Positions 18,701-28,196 of a stretch of DNA of 52,162 nt are shown here, piece by piece. Within the stretch, counting starts at the first letter, position 1. Each line of letters opens with the position of its first letter. This DNA is from Hondaea fermentalgiana (taxonomy: Eukaryota > Sar > Bigyra > Thraustochytrida > Thraustochytriidae). Both the position numbers and the translations under genes were made by a program. Location of the stretch: contig NPFB01000162.1 of the NCBI GenBank assembly GCA_014084085.1, positions 107,630 to 159,791 on the forward strand, in the 5' to 3' direction. The notes under the pieces were generated by a model, which was given only the letters and a program-made list of their open reading frames with translations, ran no database searches and was not told the DNA's origin.

Positions 18701-20043
18701 GAGAAACAATTGTTCCGTTAGATCAAGCGGACACATTCTTTGAATCCGTGAAGATGCCTGATGTTGAGGTGGCGCAGATCGATCACCCACGAATACTTTC
18801 TAGCTTCTATCTCGAACAGCTGGACCTTCAACTCAAGCAATATGATGCGGACCTTCAACTCGAGCACTATGATGCCATCTCAACTTCCTCACAAAAGTCA
18901 GCATTGTGTTGGCCCTGTGAGACGAGCCACTCCATCGAAGAGATCGACGATTCAAGTTTGCACCAAAACGACAAGGTTTCATCAAGCATCCAAAAAATCC
19001 GCGAAAAGCGCAAAGAGCTTGGGGAATTTGCAGAACTTGTGAAGGAATACGACTCCAAAATCTCAGTGCTCTTCCTGTCGATGATTGTCAGCCTTATCGA
19101 CTTTGCTCGTCGTGCTCGCTCACGGAACGAGCTCGCTCCTGAAGCTCGAGGTTACTTGTATCCGGATATGGAGGATCGCGATTGTGATCAATGCGAGAAA
19201 CTTCTCGATATGGTATCAAACGTGTTAAAACATCGCGGGAAATTTCAGGATTCCTCTAAGTCCCCATGGGATCCCCTCGCCGGTATAGTCAACGAAATCG
19301 CTCTCTTTCTATTGACCCCCACATATAGTCCCGTCGTTGCGCTGCCGACGTTTGCCATTATGCCCACGCGCCGTCTCAATCTGAAGATCGACTTTAAGTG
19401 GAACAAGTACGAGTTCATTAGCCCGGATTCCTTTGACTCGATTTACACTCTATGGAAATCACAAGACCCAGTCGTGAGCCGCATGACAGGTGCCATCAGC
19501 AAGATTTGGCCAATCTCTGTACGCACGCCCGATGCGAGCAACACACGTCTCCTTCAGAGATTCTGGTACATTCCGCCTGAGGCGCGCTACTTCTGCTATG
19601 CTTTCCCACTCGAGAACCTCGATACTGGGTTGGACTGGTTCGAAAAGCTACGATACGATGACGCGGTCCTTCGTTTCCTGCACTTTGGTGGATTTCTCTA
19701 CTTTGACGAACAGCAACATTTCGTGTCAGCCTCAGCTCTGACGACTGGAATTGCGCTCAGCTTCAATGGGCCATACAAGCTTCCCAAACGTTCAATGGCT
19801 AAGCTGGATAAAGGGAAGCGCTGGTCCAAAGTGACGATGAAGCTTTCCAAGCCCGAAGACGTGACGGAAGTGGACTTCTGTTTTGTTTTCGGTGGCGAGC
19901 TGGTGTTGCGGAAGGCACTTCGGAAACTTTGCCCGCATGGTGGCTTTGCGTACCGATATCATTTTCCAAAGAAACAAGAAAAGCCTTGTTTGGGTGTTTT
20001 TTACGCCCTCGCTCCTGTTCGCGACGTCTTTCTGCGTGAGTAG
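15763..20043 (+). CDS. Polytopic membrane protein with leucine-rich repeats (1426 aa)
   Basis: I do not recognise the whole protein. From the first in-frame ATG (15763) it has a soluble N-terminal part (1-290) with a charged helix near 225-275. Hydrophobic segments follow near 293-325, 389-415, 494-515, 521-545, 637-660 and 707-735; the fourth pair includes the motif QDIPQIVVEF. Residues about 746-985 form leucine-rich repeats of the cysteine-containing AMN1/F-box type (for example NLNLSFCVDITDKGLWYF and GSVVLDGCIEITNEGV). A coiled segment lies near 1070-1100. The last 240 residues (about 1180-1426) form an unrecognised folded-looking domain. No F-box is visible. LRRs joined to a multi-pass membrane part suggest a receptor or scaffold, but the function is unknown. 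Single exon. Confidence 0.85.
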   Translation: MAANFFREAVDRMKYSYEDQMVSHVDDEGLVEVPVHNEDSTSSETHDKNEEAGCEHYSSKGAATGNKASRFCFSTSMHRQRRVPLKTLSHDASEVFRQLEMVKSKIAKDADDLVERQGLLPSGTVMLKPKGKGTGDGARTFYDAGLEVNTSLTADDKQRPFFTHEHVREIEKGAFLYDPMLVQSVVDVGKRLANLDHYISDGDEHNLPMEHPQKNQIRYIDSRMTEVLLNDLEDFLQVISKMLNKMEYLREVYTSKHVEIMQAAKDAQATKERETNSQQEHQVQDDSHNAPRFPFLWWVWSIVTSFFLGIGDALWWNFNMVFLPSWFKGRLNRKYKHIAPRVYAIPHTFLKRRRQRVYGATFDAFLEVTNLGSDFAFLVIQLRPLLGTANEFLFVVSLAALILTFALRFLIGLWEWRMVDWKNKTRKRKYLLGVLLAIIEPNTGFNDLVKESFKTRESLSYNVVGDTVDTFVKDPIATQAKADFKAAQMSILTTFVLLIQDIPQIVVEFIFILTFEGGNFEFVYWLALISSLVSAGRQLIEAVELLHDVPGLRNIIHARHLVLEADYDIDLKISRALGIAEDNQHRRAPDTKPFSDAGTYDGGVEFRKGETLVAKTLCQYFNFDYSFYNCGYRVMGGVRRAFWLLETVIKVALAAPTLGRSLLWELPNLASYKANAHYFKYLQKRVVVEGKPLDDIGFAVTNRFAHHVYHVANTFAQGVSFLVSSMLWPLNWLLFERMDSRTLFRSIRSLDLTDCISTSDEVLKVISAMCPNLQNLNLSFCVDITDKGLWYFRYNRCITLGSVVLDGCIEITNEGVGHVIKSSKRSLWRLSLRDLPRLQVEVLDDIAKYCTALRSLNLDVDALYKNQHKDAFLSIQESETSKPLIELVKRCSSLQTLKLGNVLAWDDRPLKDWKEFANEVNPYIRVLSLEGAKSFTDECLGELSAKTRFLRELRLSGASKLESATCLEEHCRSLQTISLGETIVPLDQADTFFESVKMPDVEVAQIDHPRILSSFYLEQLDLQLKQYDADLQLEHYDAISTSSQKSALCWPCETSHSIEEIDDSSLHQNDKVSSSIQKIREKRKELGEFAELVKEYDSKISVLFLSMIVSLIDFARRARSRNELAPEARGYLYPDMEDRDCDQCEKLLDMVSNVLKHRGKFQDSSKSPWDPLAGIVNEIALFLLTPTYSPVVALPTFAIMPTRRLNLKIDFKWNKYEFISPDSFDSIYTLWKSQDPVVSRMTGAISKIWPISVRTPDASNTRLLQRFWYIPPEARYFCYAFPLENLDTGLDWFEKLRYDDAVLRFLHFGGFLYFDEQQHFVSASALTTGIALSFNGPYKLPKRSMAKLDKGKRWSKVTMKLSKPEDVTEVDFCFVFGGELVLRKALRKLCPHGGFAYRYHFPKKQEKPCLGVFYALAPVRDVFLRE

Positions 20044-23000
20044 GACGCCTCATTGAAAAAAATCGACCATATGGATTCCGCTGAAGCCGACCATTCGTTT
20101 GAGAATCTCGATGAAGATTTCGATGTCTCTGGATTTGGGTAAATTTTGGCTCTGGTTCCAGCCTCATCATGGAAATGGTCACGCCATCCTCTTTTAGCGA
20201 GCGCACAAGCATTACGAAAAATAAAATATATACGTTTATCTGTTTTGGCATCTCATTTGTACTGCGTGAGTTGCGAAAGCACTGCTTCTCAGAGTAAAAA
20301 GAGTAAGAGAGAGCGAGGATAATTTCGATGGACTTGTGGAATCGCCGAGCGTGGGGTAGTGGGGCCTACTGTTGATGTCAGCTCCCTCGCTGATGATCAC
20401 TCTCATGTCATACATTTTTGAAAGAGTAGTAGAGCTTGCTGGCACAACTATATTAGAACAAACTGCACGGGCGTACCTAACACCTTGAATTCCTGACAGT
20501 CTGTCGGCTCGCAGGTGTGGCTGCTGGACGCGCCGCGCGTCGAGGCGCCGAGGCGCAGCGAGCACTTCCGGACTTATGTATGTGCCACGATTCTTCATGA
20601 CACAATGCGATCTTTCTGAAATCGATTTTGAAAATCATCTGCAGCTTAGAAGCTGTGCAAGGTGCAGAGTCTTTTTTTTTTATTCCCTGCGGGGCTGAAG
20701 ACCACGCGATCTGAAGTGCGGTTTTGAAATCTCAAACCAGTTACCAGAAAGAACTCTAACTTCGTTTGTCTGGCCGGTTCGCTGCCAACGTAGATTTTCT
20801 ATCTCAGATCCATTGTTTTGCTCGACAAAGTAAATCAGAACTAGTCTGTCTCACCGTAAAGACGATTTATCCATTGATCAAGACAGAAAATGCCCATGCT
20901 GAGAGTCATTTCGGATGTTCAACAGATCTTTTTCGATGGCAAGCCCTTCCTTTTCTCGTCAATGGCTCCAGTATCCCGTACACAGCCACCAGTACAGCTA
21001 AATACAAAGCGCATGAATTTAAGGGGTTCTAGGATCCATTTTCCGTTTGCACGAAAAGTTTTCGCGAAGTTTGAATTGTTAGATAGGGCACACCGCACAA
21101 GTCATTGAAACATGACTCCGAGGGCAGCTGAGCTTTCATGAGGTCACGATTAGCTACAAATCCTGATTGAACGGCTTTCCGAGGCCCCAAAAAAATTTTA
21201 CACAGATTTTGAACACCGCAGCGCATCTTACTCAGACATTATGATACTATGTGCAAGTCTGCAAGGTCTTTCAATTTCTTCACAATCAAGACTCTCTCTA
21301 ACTTATATTGAAAATATTTTCTTAATCTTTCAATTTAATAATTTATATTTGATATTTACAAAATGTAACAAAAATATAATCAAAATGATTACTTTGTAAA
21401 TGTAATGAATGAAAAATAGAATAATTATATTTTATTTAGATTATATAAACTATTTTATGTAAATTTTACAGTATTTTATAGAATTTTCAGTCTTTACATT
21501 GAAATAAAGCTTGTTTGTAATTTAGTGCTGTGTTGGAGTCTTTGCGCCCGGCGAAGCCCGGCAAGGCCAGGGTGAGCGGGAGTATACACGTAGAACCGGG
21601 GTCAGCGCACGCGTGTACTCGTTGATCGACTTGTACACGCTAGGCGCGTCTTGAACGTGATATGCTCACGTCCAAAAACTTAGTTTCTTGACAGAAACTC
21701 TTCGCATCCCTCCTTGCACGCGGGAGCTATCTAGCTGCCTTGCTCCTTGGTCTCCGTCGCGTAGCGAAGGCCCGCGGTGGCTCGCTTTCGTGTGCACCCG
21801 AGAAGCGGCCGCTGCGCAAGAAAAAGAGGAACCACGAATCACGAGATCCTTGATTCTCTCCGCGCCGACGGCCGGCTCAGCGCGCGCGAGCCAACGGGCG
21901 TCCCCGTCGCCTGCACGCAGCTGGCCGCCGGCGCTCTCGCAACCGTCTAGTCGTGCAGAAGAAGCGAAGTCTCAGATGCCACGGTCGGACAAGTAGTATC
22001 CATCGAGTGAGCTGCGTGATTGGTTTACCTTATCTATCTCTCACCTCATCGAGGCTGTGACAACAAAGGCCAGGACTATATCGCGCCATGATGAGGCTTG
22101 GGCATCTATCCATCTCTCTTGAATGGACGCAGTCAGGACTCGGGAGTGCGGCAGCTCATTTGACTCAGCATTCGGGCCGGGGAGTCGTGCTCAACCTTTA
22201 ATGGTGAATGCTTGCGCTTGAGTCTTTCTTTCACTGCACAATTGCCTGATGTGCGAATCAGTTGTCGTTGCTTTCAGTTTGAAGTCTTGTGACTTGCGCT
22301 GCTTTTACTCGCTCGCGTGTGCTGATATCTGCGAGAGAACGGACGGGCATATCGATTTTCTCGGTTCTTCAACGGGTGGACTTCGGGATGAGCACGAAGT
22401 CGTTGCATTTGGATTCCTGCGCTTGATTACGTGCTGGTTGGCGACCGAGGCGCGGAAACGTTGATTTCGAAAAAGGTAGCGCTAGATATCCTTGCAACAC
22501 AGATACGGAGCTCGATAATCTTCTGAGGTAGGGTGTGGAAGCCTAGAAGCAGGCCAGAGATGATTGAAAGAACTTTGATGATTTTTGTCTCGTTATCCTC
22601 AAACGATTTCCAAAGTTGCGCGAGCGTGCGTCTGATGGAATCATGAGACGTTTGCATTGCTTTGACTCTCACTTAGATGCGCATGATCTGATCAGGCAGT
22701 TCACTTAGAGAGTGAGTACGTGGATAGAGACTCTCGGGTCGTATTTTTTTAAGCTCACGCACAACTAGCTTTTCCTGTGACAACCGCGAGGTCCACATCC
22801 ATAGCCAGCCAGGGATCTCGACACATAAATAGGCCCCTGCCGTGTCGGCGAGGGAGATTACTTCACTTCCGACGATAGGAGAAATGAGCCAGGCTCGGCC
22901 ACAGTGCTTGCTTGCAAGTTAGCAACGGCCTTCGCTGTCCCGTTCTTTGATTATTGATCACCTCAATGGCCGGCCGATACTTGAGTGTTCCAGGCGGGCT

Positions 23001-23346
23001 CAGCACTCCTGCTCACTCTTGACGAGTTTCGAAAACACTCGTGCAGTCCTTTCGCAGTTGCACAAACAGGTTCATCATCTACCTATCTTACAAACATACA
23101 TGATGCAAAAGCCCCCCATGCCAGCTAGCAATCATACACAGAGAAAGAACATAATTTTCGAACAGCAAATTATTGTACAAGCATGAATGCTCTGAAAAGG
23201 CAGGCGTCTGTCTCATCGAGGATTTGAGGCTTCCCCCCCTGAAAAGTAGCCTGCACTTATCGTATGTCAACTCTTGTACATGACCAAAAGACGAGCTACG
23301 GAGTTCGCAGTCGTCGTCCCCGTCGTCGTCGTTATCATCAATATCA
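20044..23346. other. 3.3-kb gene-poor region
   Basis: No supportable gene. A 23-codon ATG frame (20071-20142) follows the LRR gene closely but is too short to judge. Frames at 20236-20598, 20766-21108 and 22427-22672 lack recognisable domains. An AT-rich island lies at about 21237-21530. The region may contain decayed coding or mobile sequence. Confidence 0.5.
21237..21530. other. Strongly AT-rich island
   Basis: About 290 bp, roughly 85-90% A+T in its centre by eye, inside an otherwise GC-rich region. It consists of short T- and A-runs without an open frame or clear tandem period. The borders are abrupt, with GC-rich sequence resuming at about 21542. Possible sources are an organelle-derived insert, a replication or matrix-attachment element, or a remnant mobile element. 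Confidence 0.8.
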
Positions 23347-26300
23347 TCATGTGGACGTGTCGTGTGTCTCAAGGCCGCTCTCGGTGTCGACGCGCGCCGT
23401 CAAGTCGGGGGAGATGTGCTTTCCTTGATGAAAGGGCGAAGATTCCCGATTCATGCAGGGGAAGAGACAGTTGCGGAGCTGACGATCGCAACAACAAATG
23501 TAGGACAAGACCACAACAACAACTCCGGCGACACCCATGATGACACCCGTAGCAATCGGATTCGCGTTGATCCAGGCAAGAAAATTGGAAAGATCCGAAT
23601 CCGATGAGAAAAGGTCCGTGGGAAGATTGTCGTAGCACACATGTGTTTCAGCGTCGCATTCGAGCAGCCAATTGCAATCGTCATCAGATTCGCAGGTCTG
23701 AGACGTAAGGCACGGAAGACACGAGCTGCCGCCACAATCAACGTCGGTCTCGTCTCCGTTCTTCACGCCATCCCGACATCCGTCCGCGGTTCCATCCCGA
23801 ATGCTCTCCACAGAACTCTTGCAGGCACCTTGGTAACAGTATGCATTGTCCCCACATCGTGTGCCGTCGAGCACACGAATAGGAGCCAAATTGTAGCACG
23901 ATGCCTCGGTGGCCCCAGTCGGAATTCTCTCGCACCGCAGAAAGTCGCATGAGTTCGTGGAGCAGTCGCCGACAAAGTAGCCACGAACTGCACACTGGAA
24001 TTCTCGGTGCATGCACTCGCCCCGATAGCAAGACCCGTCTGCGTAGTCAACAGAAAGCACGCAAGAGGTCCCAACGTCGGCAAAAGTGTCTTCTGGACAT
24101 GATGCAGACGTCCCATCGCACACTTCTTCTTGGTCGCACGCACTCGAGTCTTTCTTTGCCCGGCACACATAATTCTCAGAGGCTGTTCGGGGTGCGCACG
24201 TGTCAGGGGAGCAACATCCGTCGTGAAGCGCCGAGCATGTGGCATTTTCCAAAAGCTTGCAAGTCGTCGCGTTGCAGCAGGGGTCACTATCACCTTCGGC
24301 TAAGCCACCGGCGAGCACGTCGCATTCCTCGCCAGCTTCCAGCACCCCGTTGCCGCAAACTGCAAGAGATGCGTCGCTGCGGTTGTACAAGACAACGGTA
24401 TCGTCGTCCTCTTGGTCAGCGTTACCAGCTTGCGAGCAAGCATTCGTGGTGAGAAGTTGACACGTGGTGATGTCGCAGCACGGATCATCGGCAGCGTCAC
24501 ACTCCTCGTCCCCTTCAACGAGACCATCGCCGCAAATGGCCTCCATGCATTTTGTGATATTCTCGTTTTGCAAGAGTTGCTCGAACCACTGCAGCGTGCA
24601 TTCACTCCATTGCGGTTTGCCCGTCTCCGTGATCGAGTTCATGAGATAATAGGTGTCATCGTCGTCACAAGTCAGGTCTCCAGGAGACGTCCGGTCAGTG
24701 TGGTACGCGCCGAGCCCATGCATGAGTTCGTGGGATATCGTGTTGGCAACGTATTGTGTGCTGAGAAAGTCGCCTTGCGAGATCCCGGTTTTCCACGACT
24801 TATCGCACACCGTGCCAACATACGCGAGACCGATCACAGACCCTCCGGTGTTGCTTCCGTAGAGATCCCATCCCGTGACGAGGTGTGCAAGATCATGGTC
24901 CGGTAATGCGGCAGCATTGCTCCTTACCCAGGCTGTAAAGTTTGTCAAGAGTGCAGAAGATTCCACGCTCCTTCCCGTGCTTGAAAAGAGGTTTGGCCAA
25001 GGGTCCGTGCTATCCATAGTGACAATCCCGGCAACCTCAATGCTTATGGTATGGCCTCCAGGGAACTCGCGGTAGATCTCCTCGACAAGACCCATCAAAT
25101 AGACTGAGACAGACAACAGGACGAGGTCGTCTTGGTAGACAGCGTGCATGCGAGCATCGCTCACGAGTAGCACGCGGACAAAATGCGTCTTGGACGAGGA
25201 GGAAGCCACTGTCGAGGATGCTGCCGCTACGATCGCGCCAGCGTCCTCTTTCAAACGATCCAAATTAGTAGCATTGGGGGTCTTTACTAGGCCAGACAAA
25301 TCGACATCCAGGACGCCGCACGCGCCTCGGGAAACTTTGAGACCAGCACTGTCTGACTCGGTCTTAGTTTCGTCTGGGAGCTGCTCCTCCGTCGTCTCTG
25401 AGGACTCTCCTGACGTCACTGTCGTGGAGATTGCTCCATTTGCCGCTCCGTTCGAGTTGCCATTGTTGCCGTTTGAGTTGCCATTATTTCCGTTCGAATT
25501 CCCGTTGTTGCCGTTCGAATTCCCGTTGTTACCATTTGCGTTGCCATTATTTCCGTTCGAGTTCCCGTTGTTGCCAGTGGAATTGCCATTGTTGCCATTC
25601 GAGTTCCCGTTGTTGCCAGTGGAGTTCCCGTTGTTGCCATTCGAGTTCCCGTTGTTGCCAGTGGAATTCCCGTTGTTGCCATTCGAGTTCCCGTTGTTGC
25701 CAGTGGAGTTCCCGTTGTTGCCATTCGAGTTCCCGTTGTTGCCAGTGGAATTCCCGTTGTTGCCAGTGGAATTCCCGTTGTTGCCAGTGGAATTGCCATT
25801 GTTGCCATTCGAGTTCCCGTTGTTGCCAGTGGAATTGCCATTGTTGCCGTTCGAGTTCCCGTTGTTACCATTCGAGTTCCCGATGTTGCCGTTCGAGTTC
25901 CCGTTGTTGCCATTCGAATTGCCATTCGAATTGCTGCTGTTGCTCGCATTTGCCATTCTTCGTCCAATGCGGTGCGCATGCTGGTGACCGTGAACATCTT
26001 GTTCGAGCACGACATTCGGAAGATCCGTTTCGCGCAAATCGCGGCCACGGTAGACGACATAGCTTCCGGGGGTCGCGAGGAGAGGCTCGATGTGCCAATC
26101 TTCTTCAACAACATCATCGTCTTCATCCCGCCGCGAAACAAGGATGCGGCCCCGGACCTGATGGGCGCAAAATGAAATGACGGCGCCCTCGCCAATAAAG
26201 AAGCAGTCAAGCGCTGGCTGCGCTGGCTGGCGCTTGAGCTGACCGTCGCTCGAGACGCCCCAAATGGCAAAGTCTGGGGCAAAGAATCGGGGATGGCGCG

Positions 26301-26660
26301 AGAGCGGCACGTTGACGCGCGTTCCAAACGCGCTCAAGGCAAAGTCGACAGCATCCGTGTCTCTGCGGTCCTCCTCCTCCTCGTGGTTGTTGTCATCGCT
26401 GTTGTTGGCAACGCCGGGTTCCGCACTTTTCAGTACGCGACGAATATCCTCGTTTTCGTGAAGCCCGTCTACGATCTCGTACGCGTCCAGCGTCTCGAGA
26501 AGCCGGGCGTCCCGTCGCTCCGCGGCGGACAGCCGCCGTCGCGCGCCTCGGGTCCGCGTCCCGAGCACCTGCTGCGCGTGTCCTCGTGCTCCGAGCGCCA
26601 GCACGCCCAGCACCGCGCCCACCAGAGCGAGCGCGAGTCCTCCTCTCTTCGACGGCCCCC
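23347..26660 (-). CDS. ADAM-like (M12B/reprolysin) membrane metalloprotease, 5' end in assembly gap
   Basis: Partial: the start codon lies in or beyond the N run. Reading from the gap, GGLALALVGAVLGVLALGARG looks like a signal-peptide core. A pro-region and a long Asn/Gly/Ser/Thr repeat (25441-25945) follow. The peptidase domain has the full zinc site HELMHGLGAYH (24732-24700), with the three His ligands and catalytic Glu. Downstream come Cys-rich disintegrin/EGF-like modules (about 23640-24560), including CGDGLVEGDEECD and CGNGVLEAGEECD repeats. A membrane segment (about 23490-23580, TGVIMGVAGVVVVVLSYIC) and a short cytoplasmic tail end the protein. ADAM-type enzymes cleave extracellular or membrane proteins. 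No classical Met-turn is obvious, though YLMNS lies about 20 residues after the zinc site and may serve. About 1100 residues are visible. Confidence 0.87.
25441..25945 (-). repeat. 21-bp coding minisatellite (Asn-Gly-rich heptapeptide)
   Basis: About 24 tandem copies of a 21-bp unit encode a heptad such as NSNGNNG or NSTGNNG in the ADAM-like protein. Variation is mostly N/T at one position, and a 42-bp higher-order alternation is visible in the middle. The frame is never broken. It lies between the pro-region and the peptidase part and probably forms a flexible, possibly glycosylated stalk (NST and NSN contexts). Confidence 0.92.
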
Positions 26661-26760
26661 NNNNNNNNNNNNNNNNNNNNNNNNNNNNNNNNNNNNNNNN
26701 NNNNNNNNNNNNNNNNNNNNNNNNNNNNNNNNNNNNNNNNNNNNNNNNNNNNNNNNNNNN
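26661..26760. other. Assembly gap (100 N)
   Basis: Exactly 100 N, the usual placeholder for a gap of unknown size. It removes the 5' end of the ADAM-like gene. The flanks are extremely GC-rich, which probably caused the gap. Reading frames that cross it have no meaning. Confidence 0.98.
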
Positions 26761-28196
26761 CCCGGCGTGCGCGCGCACCCCTGCCCGCGGCGCTGGCGCG
26801 GCCCCGCCATCTTCGATGCCTCGCGCTCCCTTCCTCGCTCCCTCCCCCTTCCCTCCCTGGCCTCTCGCCCGCCCGCCCGGAAGCGTCGGCGGAGCGGCGC
26901 GACTCCGCTGCGCGCGCCCTGCTGCAGCTGCGCGTCCTCGCCGCGGCTCCCTCGCGCGGCTCCGTTCTGGCTTTGCTGCCCCTCGTCTTCTCTCTTTCCC
27001 CGCCCAGAGCGGTGCACGCACGCACGAGCACGGAAGCGCGCACAAGCAAGCAAGCAAGCACACAAAAGCAGGCACGCCTCGACGATTGATCTTCACACCG
27101 AGCGAGTCCAGCGCTGCGACCTGGCTGGGCTTGGCTGACTGCTCCTTCCTTCCTGCGCCCGCCCGAACCGCGGCCGCTCGGAGTCCAAGAACTAACCTCG
27201 CACCGCGGCCAGCAGCAGCAGCATCGACGGCAGCGCGGCGTGCGCGCGTCACGTGCGCGAGTTGAGGTGAAGTGAAGTGAAGCGAATTGTGCGATCGACC
27301 CTGGCTGGCGAGAGTCAGCGTCGCCGCCGCCTGCGCGTGCGCGTGCGTGCACGCGTCGGCCGGCCAGCGCAGCTATAGCGTCGCACGCGCAAGTGCCGCA
27401 AACCGGGATTCCGCACTTGCGCGCACCCAGCGCAAGTGCGCTATGCCGCCGCTGCTGCTGCTGTCCCGCGGTGTGTCTCCGCAGTTGGTCATCGCTGCGC
27501 CGCGTACCCCCCCTTCTTCTTTCGAAGTAGCACACACGCTGGACGACGGGCACTCGAGATCGTTGCCACGAGCGCAGCAGCAGCAGCAGCAGCATTGCAG
27601 ACAGCAGGGGTCGCGTCGGCTGCGGCCAATCACGGGAGACTTGAAAGAGTTGATTCGCTGAGAGAGAGATGAAGGGTTGGTTTTTCGGACAGGCGGGCTG
27701 TCCTAGCGTCGCCGCGCGGATGAGGTGAGTGCTGACCTGCTCGCGCAGGTCATCCAGATGATTCTGGACTTGATGTCACATCAAGCAATCAGTCAGTGGC
27801 AGTCAGTCACAGTCAAACAAGCCGCAGCCGTTGTGACTGGCTGGCTGACTGGTAGAAAGGAATTGACCATCCGCGCCGATTTTAGGAAGCGTAGAAAAGA
27901 AAACGAATACTATACGCTCTCGTTGCATTGGGAGATATCTACCGAGAAAGAGAGGCGAGACACGCAAACGCCACTGCCGCTGCTAGCTAGGCAACGATCG
28001 TGGCCAAAAGCCTTCCTTGCGTAGGTAGTTAAAAAGTACTAGGCTGCGAACGAACTGTGAGCGCTCCACATTAGACACTACTCTTGTTCAATACCTCCCA
28101 TGTGCAAGAGGACTCCTCATGCTCGTACAGAATATCTTCCGTGGATAGGGGCATCGAAGACGTTATTGCGAGGCGTTCCCGTTCTTTACATTGGGC
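26761..28196. other. GC-rich divergent intergenic region
   Basis: No supported gene. It holds the upstream regions of the ADAM-like gene (-) and the giant membrane protein (+). Visible elements are a (CAAG)n run near 27047-27058, three copies of GCGCAAGTGC within 55 bp (27387-27441), (AGC)n near 27575-27593, and CAGTCAGT-type strings at 27790-27815. Confidence 0.55.
27387..27441. promoter_or_regulatory. Cluster of three GCGCAAGTGC sites
   Basis: GCGCAAGTGC occurs at 27387-27396, inverted at 27413-27422, and direct again at 27430-27439 (extended to GCGCAAGTGCGC). Three copies of a 10-mer in 55 bp, in both orientations, in the divergent region, suggest a transcription-factor site. This is inference. 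Confidence 0.4.

Noticed and set aside
22427..22672. Small minus-strand frame with a hydrophobic segment
   Set aside because: Short, no partner exon found, no motif; may be decayed coding DNA but cannot be supported.
25148..25987. Plus-strand Pro/Leu/Phe-rich frame of about 279 codons
   Set aside because: It is the antisense of the protease minisatellite.
26293..27138. Frames running through the N gap
   Set aside because: The gap length is unknown, so any frame across it is meaningless.
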